The notes beneath the pieces are model-generated. The model was given only the letters and a program-made list of their open reading frames with translations, had not been told where the DNA came from and ran no database searches. A DNA stretch of 64,000 nucleotides from Treponema sp. (GTDB taxonomy: Bacteria; Spirochaetota; Spirochaetia; Treponematales; Treponemataceae), in assembly GCA_017446265.1 (NCBI GenBank), contig JAFSRD010000027.1, positions 124,001 through 188,000 on the forward strand, written 5' to 3'. Both the position numbers and the translations under genes were made by a program. Positions 25,943 to 34,709 of this stretch are shown in pieces (positions within the stretch are counted from its first letter, which is position 1; each line of letters opens with the position of its first letter).

Positions 25943-26875
25943 TTATTTTATATATGATTCATAAATAGTTGAATCAAGTATCTTTATTTTTAACAACGTG
26001 TCGTTGAGCAGCTTTGTATTGTCGTTTGCCATGACGTAATAGTCTATAAGCCAGAAGTATAAATTAATGAGGCGCGGCGTAAGAGCGGCTGCATCGCTTG
26101 AAGGGTCCTTCATCTCATTTTCAAGTGCATATATCTCCTGTTTTAGTTTAACCGCTTCCTGCACTTTCAGTTCCCGCTTTATGTTCAAAATGCCTAGCAG
26201 CACTCCGTATACTGGAATCCACTGCTGCAAAACTATTCCAGTATATCCTTTTTCTGCGACTTTTTTTACAAGCCCATTGATGCATTCTGAATCAAGGAAG
26301 AGCAAGTCAATGCGCTCAGGAGCAATGAAAAATGCTTCGCGAAAAAGCACTTTTGCCATACGATCTTCTCCACACAGCGCGTAACAGTCTGCAAGCTCTG
26401 CAATGGCTGCTGCCATGCCCGGCTGCAATTTGTTCGCTTCAGAAAGGCACAGCTCTGCGTCTTCAAATTTTCCAAGCTTTTTGTAGCACAGACCTGCCTT
26501 TCTCAAAATTTCTGCACGGTGAACAATATCGCGTTCATCAAACAGGTGCGCATAGTTTTCAAGCGCGCACGAAAAAACGCCGCGTCGCACCGCCTCTATG
26601 GCAGGTTCGTACGTGTATTGCTTCCGTGCCAAAAAAGACTGAAATGTCTTCCATGTTGCAAGTATGCTTTCGCCGCGCTCAAACTGATTTTCCATTCTAG
26701 CAAGCTGCTTGATGTACGGCATCCAGAAATTACAACAGTCTGCGGTAAAGACAAGCTCATGGCATTCAAATTCATATTCAAAAAGGCTCCCAAGAATATG
26801 CATCGCCTGCTCAAAATCAGCCTTTTCGATATAGCTGAATGTTTTTTTGAGCCCGTTCTCTGTCTGAATTTCCAT
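25943..26875 (-). CDS. TPR-repeat protein of unknown function
   Basis: A 310-residue soluble protein. The start at 26875 is chosen because a TTGACG-17-TATAAT promoter lies 13 nt upstream and the longer frame would run back over it. Residues about 135-205 hold TPR-like repeats (AEILRKAGLCYKKLGKFEDAELCL, AAAIAELADCYALCGEDRMAKVL). The C-terminal part is helical. No signal peptide or enzyme motif is seen. It ends 19 nt before the giant GreA gene and should share its transcript, so a joint role around transcription is possible but not shown. Confidence 0.8.
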   Translation of the reverse strand: MEIQTENGLKKTFSYIEKADFEQAMHILGSLFEYEFECHELVFTADCCNFWMPYIKQLARMENQFERGESILATWKTFQSFLARKQYTYEPAIEAVRRGVFSCALENYAHLFDERDIVHRAEILRKAGLCYKKLGKFEDAELCLSEANKLQPGMAAAIAELADCYALCGEDRMAKVLFREAFFIAPERIDLLFLDSECINGLVKKVAEKGYTGIVLQQWIPVYGVLLGILNIKRELKVQEAVKLKQEIYALENEMKDPSSDAAALTPRLINLYFWLIDYYVMANDNTKLLNDTLLKIKILDSTIYESYIK

Positions 26876-26888
26876 AGCGTCAAATTTT

Positions 26889-26917
26889 ATTATAACGCAA
26901 TGATTTTTTTTCGTCAA
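26889..26917 (-). promoter_or_regulatory. Promoter of the TPR-greA unit
   Basis: TTGACG (26917-26912), a 17-nt spacer and TATAAT (26894-26889) on the minus strand make a near-consensus promoter. The -10 box is 13 nt from the ATG, so the leader is only about 6 nt. Confidence 0.8.
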
Positions 26918-26946
26918 TTGCGCGAAAAGGCATAGACACAGCCTCG

Positions 26947-26975
26947 TAGACAACGCATGCCCATTGTGATATAAT
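26947..26975 (+). promoter_or_regulatory. rpe promoter, leaderless type
   Basis: TAGACA (26947-26952), a 17-nt spacer and TGATATAAT (extended -10, TATAAT at 26970-26975) are followed after 7 nt by the rpe ATG at 26983. The transcript would begin at or next to the start codon. Confidence 0.75.
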
Positions 26976-26982
26976 TGATAAA

Positions 26983-27606
26983 ATGAGTAAAATCATGCTT
27001 GCGCCGTCAATTCTTTCGGCAGATTTTTCAAACCTTGCAGACGCGGTTCAAAAAATAGTAGACAGCAACTGCGGCGCAATTCACATCGACGTGATGGACG
27101 GTCTGTTTGTGCCTGAGATTTCTTACGGTCAACCTGTTGTAAAATCGCTGCGTCGTTTGACGGAGTTGCCGTTTGACGTGCACCTTATGGTGGCGCATCC
27201 TGAAAATCACGTTGACTCGTTTGCTGCTTCTGGCGCCGACTGGATTACATTTCATATTGAAAGCACGGTGCATGTTGACAGGCTCATTGCGCATATTAAA
27301 TCGCTTGGAAAAAAAGCGGGCATCGCATTTGTGCCGTCAACGCCTGTGGCCGCTCTTTCAGAAATTCTCCAGCTTGTAGATGTGGTGCTTGTTATGACAG
27401 TGAACCCAGGTTTTGGCGGGCAAACGCTCATTCAATCGTGCGTCGCGAAAATTGCGGAGCTTGCGAAAATTCGGCGCGAACATAATTTTTCGTATATGAT
27501 TTCTGTTGACGGCGGCATCAACAGCCATACAATAGAAAACGTTGTCGCTGCCGGTGCAGATATTGCTGTGTCGGGGTCGGCATTTTTCAAAGGAGAGCTT
27601 GCATGA
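26983..27606 (+). CDS. rpe: Ribulose-phosphate 3-epimerase
   Basis: A 207-residue TIM-barrel enzyme (EC 5.1.3.1) of the pentose phosphate pathway that interconverts ribulose 5-phosphate and xylulose 5-phosphate. The motifs are complete: LAPSILSADFSNLADAV, IHIDVMDGLFVPEISYG with metal-binding His and catalytic Asp, DVHLMVAHPE, MTVNPGFGGQ for phosphate, and SVDGGIN. The stop overlaps the next gene by 4 nt. It heads an operon with three envelope/TPR proteins of unknown role, and its promoter predicts a leaderless mRNA. It would process xylulose 5-phosphate if the sugar transporter of this window imports xylose. Confidence 0.96.
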   Translation: MSKIMLAPSILSADFSNLADAVQKIVDSNCGAIHIDVMDGLFVPEISYGQPVVKSLRRLTELPFDVHLMVAHPENHVDSFAASGADWITFHIESTVHVDRLIAHIKSLGKKAGIAFVPSTPVAALSEILQLVDVVLVMTVNPGFGGQTLIQSCVAKIAELAKIRREHNFSYMISVDGGINSHTIENVVAAGADIAVSGSAFFKGELA

Positions 27607-28514
27607 AGCGCATAAAAAAATTAATAAAATGCAGCTTGTTCGCCGTATTGTGTGCTGTCGGAGTGCATGCGGCGTTTGCCCAGTCGCGTGCAGCAGATGC
27701 AGCATTTGCGCAAGGGGCAGATGCGTTTAAAACGGGCAACTGGCAGCTTGCCATGATGTCGTTGCGTAAGGCGGCATCGCACGCTGAAAACGATACTGCG
27801 GAAACATGGTACATGCTCATTACATCTGAGATGTACGGTGCGTCATATGCTGAAGCTGTCATCGATTGCGATTATTACCTGCGCTCGTTTCCAGACAGCA
27901 TGTATGTGCCGTATGTGCAGTATCAAAAAGGACGCGCGTTGTTTTATCTTGGCGACTATGAAAAAGCAGTTTTGCTTTTAAGCGATTTTTGCCATCAGCA
28001 CCGCACGAGCGACATGTACGCGTCTGCGTTGTTCTGGATAGCAGAATCATTTTACTATTCTTACAATTATAATGAGGCGCGCTCATTGTATGAGCGCATT
28101 GTAAGCGAATTTCCAGAAGACGCAAAGGCCGCTCCTGCGCAACTGCGAATAGAGACAATAGCGCAACGAACGCGCGAAGAAAAATTATTATACTTGCTCA
28201 AAAAGACAGGAGAGGCGTATCTTTCTGCAAAAGAGGGATACGAGAAGCAGCTCAAAATGTACGACACAGTTTCAGTGACTTCTTCTAGCACGACGCAACG
28301 TGCGGCAGATTTACAGCAGCAAAACGAAGCGCTCACTGAAGAAATTATCAATCTTCGTGTGCGTGTTGCTGAGCTTGAATCGACGCTTGGTGCGCTGCAA
28401 GACATGCAGCTTGAAAATGCTGCACTTTTGGAGCGCAAGCAAAACGAGGAGATTTTGCGGCTTAAAGAAAAAGCGCGCCAAGTGCAAAATATGCTTGACG
28501 GAGGCGCAAAATGA
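27603..28514 (+). CDS. Exported TPR / coiled-coil protein (YbgF/BamD-like)
   Basis: A 303-residue exported protein. Residues 1-27 are a signal peptide ending in HAAFAQS. Residues about 35-180 are TPR-type repeats (AFAQGADAFKTGNWQLAMMSLRK, KGRALFYLGDYEKAVLLLSDF, FYYSYNYNEARSLYERIVSEFP) as in the Tol-Pal coordinator YbgF/CpoB or BamD. Residues about 225-300 are a long charged coiled coil. It overlaps rpe by 4 nt and the next exported protein by 4 nt. The domain order is opposite to CpoB, where the coiled coil comes first. A scaffold role at the envelope is inferred. Confidence 0.8.
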   Translation: MKRIKKLIKCSLFAVLCAVGVHAAFAQSRAADAAFAQGADAFKTGNWQLAMMSLRKAASHAENDTAETWYMLITSEMYGASYAEAVIDCDYYLRSFPDSMYVPYVQYQKGRALFYLGDYEKAVLLLSDFCHQHRTSDMYASALFWIAESFYYSYNYNEARSLYERIVSEFPEDAKAAPAQLRIETIAQRTREEKLLYLLKKTGEAYLSAKEGYEKQLKMYDTVSVTSSSTTQRAADLQQQNEALTEEIINLRVRVAELESTLGALQDMQLENAALLERKQNEEILRLKEKARQVQNMLDGGAK

Positions 28515-29581
28515 AAATGGCGTGTGCGCTCTGCGTTGCGCTTTGCATGGCAAGCATCTTGCATGCGGGTGGAAAAAAAGATGCGGCTGCACAGTCTTCT
28601 GTAGTGAAAAAAGGCAACACGGTGCAGTACGCTTTAGGAAAAGCAAAGCTCGTGCTCTTTGGCGAAAGCGGTGCGTTCCAACTGTATGCGGTTGGCAGAG
28701 AGGGCGAGACGGCAGTATTTTCAGGCACTGACAGATTTACGTCAACATATTTTTCACTGCTTGCAGGAAAAAATGAATATCGTCTTGCCTCTGCAAGCGG
28801 CGTGTCCGCAAAAGCGTATGCAGATGACGGCGGTGTTCGCATGGCGTACAGCATTTCCCACGTAGCGGATGTTGCTGTCGATTTTTCAATTATTAAATCT
28901 GCGCCTGAAAATGAAGCCGATATGCTCAAAGTAAAAATTGTTGTTACAAACCGCATGCGCAAGCAAAATGCATTTGCGCTCAAGGGCGTGTTTGATACAG
29001 TGCTTGGAGAAACAACAGGTGTACACTTTTCAACGGCGAACACAAAATTAATAAATTCTGAGATGCAGCGTTTTGACATAGAAAAAGAGCGTTGGGTTTT
29101 ATCGCGGAATGAAGCGTGCGGCGTGCAGTTTTTATTGTATGGTGGTGACATTACACGGCCTGAAACGCTTACGCTCGGAAATAAAGATGTTGTATCGCTG
29201 CCGTTATGGACGCCTGTTGTTGTGCAGTCGCGCAAGTTTGACAGCGTTATGTCGTACAATAATTCTGCTGTTGCAATAAACTGGCCGAGCGTTGAGCTTG
29301 AAGCTGACGAAACTGCAAAAATCATTTTTTATATTGCGTTGGCTTCAGACGGCGAAGATATACACGGCGAATCATATATTAATTCTTTTGCGGGAAGCGT
29401 GCAGGGAAGTCAGCATGCTGCATCTGACAACGTACCTGACTGGAAACTCCAGAGCGATTATATCCAAATGCTTTTAGACAGAATTGCCGCGTTTGGCGAT
29501 GATGATGACATTAGCAGCGATGAGCTTGCGCGCTTGAACAAAGAGCTTGACGAAATTTTAACAACGTTGAGGCGGCAGTGA
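28511..29581 (+). CDS. Exported protein of unknown function
   Basis: A 356-residue protein with a short signal peptide (MKMACALCVALCMASILHAG) and a predicted beta-rich mature part. I recognise no family. The last 60 residues are helical and acidic, ending in a coiled-coil-like segment (SDELARLNKELDEILTTL). It starts inside the previous stop (ATGA) and is followed after 3 nt by a membrane TPR protein, so the three form a coupled set. All three may form one envelope complex; that is inference from gene order only. Confidence 0.75.
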   Translation: MKMACALCVALCMASILHAGGKKDAAAQSSVVKKGNTVQYALGKAKLVLFGESGAFQLYAVGREGETAVFSGTDRFTSTYFSLLAGKNEYRLASASGVSAKAYADDGGVRMAYSISHVADVAVDFSIIKSAPENEADMLKVKIVVTNRMRKQNAFALKGVFDTVLGETTGVHFSTANTKLINSEMQRFDIEKERWVLSRNEACGVQFLLYGGDITRPETLTLGNKDVVSLPLWTPVVVQSRKFDSVMSYNNSAVAINWPSVELEADETAKIIFYIALASDGEDIHGESYINSFAGSVQGSQHAASDNVPDWKLQSDYIQMLLDRIAAFGDDDDISSDELARLNKELDEILTTLRRQ

Positions 29582-29584
29582 TTT

Positions 29585-30688
29585 ATGGCGCGCGATGCTC
29601 TCAATGTCGCCGAAAAGCTCATGCGTCGCCGTGATTTTTCTTCAGCTATAAAGTTGCTTGAAGGACGCAGAGAAATTTACGAAGGCAATTTCGACTACTA
29701 TTTGCTCCTTGCAAACGCATGCCTGTATGTCGGAGATGCGGGCACTGCGTCAACGTATTATGCGCGTGCAAGAGAAATCAGACTTACTGACACAAATTTG
29801 TTGCTTGGCCAAGCAGCATTGTTTTTGCGGCGCGGCGACACGGAGCGTGCCATACAGTATTATCTTGATGTGCTTGAAAACGACCCGCAAAATAAAACGG
29901 CAAAAGATGCGCTTGAATTTATTCGCACAAAAGGTGACTACAACACTATTTGCCGCTGGATTGATGATGGCAGAATAGAAAAATTTTATCCGCCGATTAG
30001 CGCAGGCAGCATGCCGTGGAGCGTCATTATCCCGTCGATTGCGTGCGTGCTTGGCGTTGCCGTGGTGCTGTTCGTTGTGCGCTCGCGGCAAAGCGTTGTT
30101 TCAGGAACGCGCGCAGATTTATCCGCGCTTATGCTTTCTGCTGATGAAACGAGAAATGCGCACGAAAGCAATGTGTCGCCGAACACATACATATTTATGC
30201 TGTCAAACACGGAAATAACAGAAAGCTATGCAAATGCGCAGCGTTATTTTCATTCGTACCGTGACAACGCGGCACAAATTGAAATAAACAGGATTTTGAA
30301 TTCAAACGCAGTTCCGTCAATCAAGCAAAAAGCACGGCTGCTCATGGATTACCTTGCTGCTCCGACATTTGACACAATCACCGACAATCCGTCATATAGT
30401 GATGTTGCGCGCAATGTTGCATTGTATATGGATTGCTTTGCCGTGTGGTCGGGACGCGTTGCGAATGCGCAGATGCGGGGAACATCATATCGTTGCGATT
30501 TTCTTGTCGGCTATGAGACGCAGGAAAAAATTGAAGGGATTGTGCCGCTCTCGTTTGCGTCAAATCCTGGAATTACAAGCGCGCAACCAGTGCGGGTGCT
30601 CGGCAAAATTACGATGGAAAACGGCAGATTGTGTCTTGAAGGACACGCTGCGTATCAGAGCGTGCATGATTTTCTTGAAGAGCCGTAA
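29585..30688 (+). CDS. TPR protein with a single membrane segment
   Basis: A 367-residue protein. Residues about 1-125 are TPR repeats (AEKLMRRRDFSSAIKLLEGR, LLLANACLYVGDAGTASTYY, QAALFLRRGDTERAIQYYLDV). One hydrophobic span at about 143-164 (SVIIPSIACVLGVAVVLFVV) is followed by a C-terminal domain of about 200 residues without recognised family. No signal peptide precedes the TPR part, so the repeats are likely cytoplasmic and the C-terminal domain may be periplasmic. It is the last gene of the rpe group; recA follows after 80 nt. Confidence 0.78.
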   Translation: MARDALNVAEKLMRRRDFSSAIKLLEGRREIYEGNFDYYLLLANACLYVGDAGTASTYYARAREIRLTDTNLLLGQAALFLRRGDTERAIQYYLDVLENDPQNKTAKDALEFIRTKGDYNTICRWIDDGRIEKFYPPISAGSMPWSVIIPSIACVLGVAVVLFVVRSRQSVVSGTRADLSALMLSADETRNAHESNVSPNTYIFMLSNTEITESYANAQRYFHSYRDNAAQIEINRILNSNAVPSIKQKARLLMDYLAAPTFDTITDNPSYSDVARNVALYMDCFAVWSGRVANAQMRGTSYRCDFLVGYETQEKIEGIVPLSFASNPGITSAQPVRVLGKITMENGRLCLEGHAAYQSVHDFLEEP

Positions 30689-30768
30689 AATATTTTCAAG
30701 AAAGCGCGTAAAAACGAATATTTGTGACAATATATTTATGGTGGGAAATTATTTGAAGAGGTAATGCA

Positions 30769-32013
30769 ATGGCAACACATGCTGTGAGTCAGCCGACAGA
30801 TATGTCGGAAAAATTAAAGGCGCTGGAGGCCGCCCGCCTCCAGATTGAAAAGCAGTACGGCGCAGGATCGCTCATGAAGCTCGGCACAAAAGCGAATGCC
30901 GCAGGGTTTGAGGTGATACCTTCTGGTTCAATTTTGCTCGATGAAGCGCTCGGCATTGGCGGCTATCCGCGCGGGCGCGTTATTGAGATGTACGGCCCTG
31001 AAAGCTCCGGCAAAACAACGCTTGCGCTTCACGCGATTGCAGAGACGCAAAAGCTTGGCGGCATTGCGGCATTTGTAGACGCAGAGCATGCGCTTGACCC
31101 GCAGTATGCAAAAAATCTTGGCGTAAACATTGACGACTTGTGGGTGTCGCAGCCTGACACTGGAGAACAAGCGCTTGAAATTACTGAAAGCCTTATCAGG
31201 AGCGGTGCAGTTGATATTGTCGTTGTCGATTCAGTTGCCGCGCTCACACCGCAAAAAGAGATTGAAGGCGACATGGGAGACGCAATGATGGGATTGCAGG
31301 CGCGCCTTATGAGTCAGGCGTTGCGCAAACTCACTGCAATCATCGGCAAGTCAAACTGCATGCTCGTTTTCATAAATCAAATCCGTATGAAGATAGGCAT
31401 CATGTTCGGAAACCCTGAAACGACGACGGGCGGCAACGCGCTCAAATTTTATTCGTCTGTGCGCCTTGAAATACGCCGCATTGAATCAATTGACGGCAAA
31501 GGCGACGAAGAAGCTATGGGCAATCGCGTGCGTGTAAAAGTTGTCAAAAACAAAATGGCGCCGCCGTTCCGTAAAGTAGAGCTTGACATTTACTTTGGCA
31601 AAGGCGTCTCGTCATCCGCAAGTTTGCTCGACTCTGCGGTGAAGCACGGGCTTATTGACAAGCGCGGCGCCTGGTACACTGCAGGCGACGACAAAATAGG
31701 GCAGGGCAAAGAAAATGCCGTTTCTTTCCTTGAAAACAATAAGGAATATGCAGTGCAACTTGAATCAAAATTGCGCGCGCAGCTTTTCCCCGGTCAAGTG
31801 CTCAAAACAAAAGAAAGCGCATCTGCAAAAGATGCTCAGAAATCTGCTGAAACGGCGGCGGCAAAGACAGGTGTGAAATCTGCTGAAGCAAAAGAAGCAA
31901 CGGGAGCAAAAGATGCGGCAGGTGCGGCAAAACAAACAGTTTCTGCAGAGGCGCAAAGCGTGGCAAAACAGAAAGCTGCGGCAAAGAGCGATGTAAAAGG
32001 GGAGCTTTTCTAG
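30769..32013 (+). CDS. recA: RecA recombinase with long Ala/Lys-rich tail
   Basis: A 414-residue RecA that forms filaments on single-stranded DNA for recombination and SOS signalling. Walker A is GPESSGKTT, and the Walker B region ([12 protein letters not shown]) and the DNA-binding loops ([39 protein letters not shown]) are intact. Beyond the usual core of about 345 residues comes a 70-residue tail of Ala, Lys, Glu and Ser, ending GELF. Ordinary RecA tails are about 25 acidic residues. GAAGAGG precedes the ATG. folK begins 3 nt after the stop. I see no SOS box that I can defend. Confidence 0.97.
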   Translation: MATHAVSQPTDMSEKLKALEAARLQIEKQYGAGSLMKLGTKANAAGFEVIPSGSILLDEALGIGGYPRGRVIEMYGPESSGKTTLALHAIAETQKLGGIAAFVDAEHALDPQYAKNLGVNIDDLWVSQPDTGEQALEITESLIRSGAVDIVVVDSVAALTPQKEIEGDMGDAMMGLQARLMSQALRKLTAIIGKSNCMLVFINQIRMKIGIMFGNPETTTGGNALKFYSSVRLEIRRIESIDGKGDEEAMGNRVRVKVVKNKMAPPFRKVELDIYFGKGVSSSASLLDSAVKHGLIDKRGAWYTAGDDKIGQGKENAVSFLENNKEYAVQLESKLRAQLFPGQVLKTKESASAKDAQKSAETAAAKTGVKSAEAKEATGAKDAAGAAKQTVSAEAQSVAKQKAAAKSDVKGELF

Positions 32014-32015
32014 CT

Positions 32016-32576
32016 GTGACGCGCGTAACGCTTGCGCTCGGCTCAAATATGACGCATGAAAGAAAAACGCCTGTGCAGCTGCTTGCCGCTGCGTGCATGG
32101 AGTTGAAAAGTCATATGCAGCGTGTTGTTTTTTCGTCTGTATATAAGACAAAACCAATGTATGTTGCAAAGCAGGATGATTTTTACAACATGGTTGTGCG
32201 GGGCGACGTGCACAGCAACGTCACTCCGCGCAGCCTTTTAAAAACAGTTAATGAAATCGAAAAAAAATACGGGAGGAGCAGAGCTGCAGAAATGCGGTTT
32301 GGTCCACGCCCGCTCGACATAGACATTCTGCTTTTTGACGACCAGACTGTGTGCGACAGCGACCTTATAATTCCGCACCCGCGCATGGAAGAGCGTGCGT
32401 TTGTACTTGTGCCGCTTGTAGAGATTTTAAGTGATTCTGCCGATACTCTTATAAGGGAAAAATACGCTGCGTTCCTCAAGGTGCTTTTTACACAAGATGT
32501 GCAACTTTATATGGGCGCGAAACAATTCGGGATGCTGTTGGGAGGCAGTCATTGTCCGTTTCCTGACGAGGCATAG
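32016..32576 (+). CDS. folK: 2-amino-4-hydroxy-6-hydroxymethyldihydropteridine pyrophosphokinase
   Basis: A 186-residue HPPK (EC 2.7.6.3) of folate synthesis. It transfers pyrophosphate from ATP to hydroxymethyl-dihydropterin. The N-terminal LALGSN motif, the KTKPMYVAKQDDFYNMVV segment and the metal-binding block RFGPRPLDIDILLFDD are all present. The start is a GTG 3 nt after the recA stop; there is no stronger alternative. The C-terminal 40 residues run beyond the normal core. Other folate genes are not in the window. The next gene starts 2 nt after its stop. Confidence 0.9.
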   Translation: MTRVTLALGSNMTHERKTPVQLLAAACMELKSHMQRVVFSSVYKTKPMYVAKQDDFYNMVVRGDVHSNVTPRSLLKTVNEIEKKYGRSRAAEMRFGPRPLDIDILLFDDQTVCDSDLIIPHPRMEERAFVLVPLVEILSDSADTLIREKYAAFLKVLFTQDVQLYMGAKQFGMLLGGSHCPFPDEA

Positions 32577-32577
32577 C

Positions 32578-33378
32578 ATGGCAGACGAAAAAATAAAACG
32601 CATTTATACAGCGGGCGAATTTGAAGGGCCGCTTGATTTGCTCTGGTCGCTTATCCGTGAAAGCAAAATAAACATTTACGACATTCCCATCGCTGAAATT
32701 ACTGACCAGTATCTTGAATATCTTGATTATGCTGTTCAGACAGATTTAGGCGACTTGTCTGAATTTTACAACTGGGCAGCCAAGCTCCTGTACATAAAGA
32801 GCCGCATGCTGCTCCCTGTTGAAATAGCATACGATGATGACGATGAAGATCCGCGTCGTGAGCTTGTCAATAAATTGATTGAATACCAAAAATTCAAGCG
32901 GCTTTCGCAACTCATGGAAGCGCAGGAAGATGCTTCCGAATGGAATTTTGAGCGCGCAAAGATTCAGCGCGTGCTCCCATTTGACAACGATGATGCAGTA
33001 TGGGAACAGATAGACACATGGGACTTGCTCCAGCAAATGCAAAAGATTTTTCACGGCATGATGCAACAGTATTCAAATGAAAAGATACTGAACATGTACG
33101 AGGAAATCTCGATCAACGAAAAAATCACGCTCATAAATGAGAAACTTGACGATTCGGGCGAATGCATGTTTACCGATTTGATTACTCGTCCAGGCAACGA
33201 AATGGACATAATCTGTGCGTTTATGGCCATTCTTGAGGCGGTAAAGAGCATGATGGTGCTCGTCTTCCAAAATCGCCTGTTTGGTGATATAAAGATATGC
33301 AGACGGACAGATGTTGATGAGGAGACAGTGTTACGTGAAATCACTGTTGACAAATTTGTACCTGAATCAAACAATTAA
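32578..33378 (+). CDS. scpA: Segregation and condensation protein A
   Basis: A 266-residue kleisin that bridges the SMC heads and, with ScpB, forms the bacterial condensin. The N-terminal signature FEGPLDLLWSLIRESKINIYDI, the LYIKSRMLLP helix and the winged-helix C-terminal segment are typical. The ATG at 32578 directly follows the folK stop; a longer frame that starts inside folK is not used. scpB follows 57 nt later, and no smc gene is in the window. Confidence 0.95.
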   Translation: MADEKIKRIYTAGEFEGPLDLLWSLIRESKINIYDIPIAEITDQYLEYLDYAVQTDLGDLSEFYNWAAKLLYIKSRMLLPVEIAYDDDDEDPRRELVNKLIEYQKFKRLSQLMEAQEDASEWNFERAKIQRVLPFDNDDAVWEQIDTWDLLQQMQKIFHGMMQQYSNEKILNMYEEISINEKITLINEKLDDSGECMFTDLITRPGNEMDIICAFMAILEAVKSMMVLVFQNRLFGDIKICRRTDVDEETVLREITVDKFVPESNN

Positions 33379-33434
33379 TAATTTTTTTTGCGCGTTGTGT
33401 TTTACCTGCATTATTTGCAAAGGAGATTTTGCTC

Positions 33435-33974
33435 ATGGAGTTGGAAAAAGAGACTGCGCTCGTTGAAACAATTCTTTTTCTCGAAAGCGAGCCGATAACT
33501 GAAAAATCGCTTGCACACATTTCAGGGCTTTCAGTTGAAGTGGTGCGAAAATGCATTGAAAATCTCAAAGATGTGACAGCTGCGCCGTCGTCAGGCGTTG
33601 AGCTTCAAATGATAACAGGCGGCTGGGCGCTTGTTCCCAAAAAAGAGATGTGGAACGTGCTCCGTGAACGGTACGGCTCTAAAAGTGCAGGCAGGCTTTC
33701 ACGCTCCGCTATGGAAACGCTTTCAATCATTGCGTATTCACAACCGATTACGCGTGCGGAGATAGAAGCCATACGCGGCGTTTCTGCCGACAACATGATT
33801 CGTCTGCTTTCAGATAGAAATTTAATAAAAGAAGTAGGCAAAAAAGATGTGCCGGGAAAGCCGACGCTTTTCGGCACCACAAAAGAATTTTTAAAATTTT
33901 TCAGACTCAACAGCATTGCAGAACTTCCGCGTCTCGATGAGGAAGAAGAAGAGAGGTTTGAACTTGCCCGCTGA
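33435..33974 (+). CDS. scpB: Segregation and condensation protein B
   Basis: A 179-residue ScpB with two winged-helix domains; it dimerises and binds ScpA in the SMC complex. Motifs include ETILFLESEPITEKSLA near the N-terminus, SRSAMETLSIIAYSQPITRAEIE and the GKPTLFGTTKEFLKFF end block. AAAGGAG at about 33419-33425 favours ATG 33435 over the TTG six bases earlier. Its end overlaps the start of the pseudouridine synthase gene by 11 nt. Confidence 0.95.
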   Translation: MELEKETALVETILFLESEPITEKSLAHISGLSVEVVRKCIENLKDVTAAPSSGVELQMITGGWALVPKKEMWNVLRERYGSKSAGRLSRSAMETLSIIAYSQPITRAEIEAIRGVSADNMIRLLSDRNLIKEVGKKDVPGKPTLFGTTKEFLKFFRLNSIAELPRLDEEEEERFELAR

Positions 33975-34701
33975 TTTTTCAGAACCGATGCGCCTTCACG
34001 CATACCTTGCGCGTTGTGGAATAGCAAGCCGCCGCGCTTCAGAAGCGTACATCGTTGCACGGCGCGTATCAGTAAATGGCAGCGTGGTGACGCAACTCGG
34101 CACAAAAGTTGCATCTGGCGATGTTGTATGCGTTGACGGAGAGGCGATTGCACTTGAAGCAGAAAAACGCTACGTGCTGCTCAACAAGCCGGCAGGCTAC
34201 GTGTGTTCGCTTGCAGACGAAAAGGGCAGGCTTGTAGCGGCAGATTTGTTAAAACCCGTGTATTCAGAACGGCTTTACAATGTGGGGCGCCTCGACATGT
34301 ACAGCACGGGATTGATAATTTTTACGAATGACGGCGCGTTTGCTGCAACGCTCTCGCATCCCTCGGCAGAACTTGAAAAAGAATATGTCGTTGAGACGAG
34401 TACAAATCTGCCGCGCGCGCTTGCGCGTGATTTTGAAAAAGGCATTCGGATTAAAAATGTGTTTTACCGTTGCGTGCGGGCAGAAGAAATCAATGCGCGG
34501 AAAATGCGCATCGTTTTAGTTGAAGGAAAAAATCGCGAGATACGGCGCGTGTTTGAATATTACGAGACAGGCATAAAAAATCTTTCGCGCATACGGATTG
34601 GCAGCGTAACTGACAGCCGCCTTGCGACAGGAGCGTTTCGTGAATTGACAAAACGAGAAGTGAGCGGTTTGCTCGCTTTGTGCAAAAATAAACAGGCATA
34701 G
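33964..34701 (+). CDS. RsuA/RluB-family rRNA pseudouridine synthase
   Basis: About 245 residues. An S4 RNA-binding domain (MRLHAYLARCGIASRRASE, RRVSVNG) is followed by the RsuA/RluB catalytic domain with the Asp in GRLDMYSTGLIIFTND and the terminal EGKNREIRRVFE motif. These enzymes convert one uridine of 16S or 23S rRNA into pseudouridine; the scpA-scpB-rluB gene order common in bacteria favours RluB. I chose TTG 33964 because AGAGAGG lies 7 nt upstream; ATG 33988 would still keep the S4 domain. It precedes cmk-rpsA by 8 nt. Confidence 0.9.
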   Translation: MPADFSEPMRLHAYLARCGIASRRASEAYIVARRVSVNGSVVTQLGTKVASGDVVCVDGEAIALEAEKRYVLLNKPAGYVCSLADEKGRLVAADLLKPVYSERLYNVGRLDMYSTGLIIFTNDGAFAATLSHPSAELEKEYVVETSTNLPRALARDFEKGIRIKNVFYRCVRAEEINARKMRIVLVEGKNREIRRVFEYYETGIKNLSRIRIGSVTDSRLATGAFRELTKREVSGLLALCKNKQA

Positions 34702-34709
34702 GAAGTGGT

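Noticed and set aside
28462-29325. Long minus-strand open frame opposite the exported protein at 28511-29581
   Set aside because: It lacks a start signal and is rich in Ser, Phe and Cys as expected from antisense reading; the plus-strand gene has signal peptide and coupling.
30689-30768. SOS (LexA) box before recA
   Set aside because: AT-rich near-palindromic bits occur, but no motif matches a known LexA site well enough.
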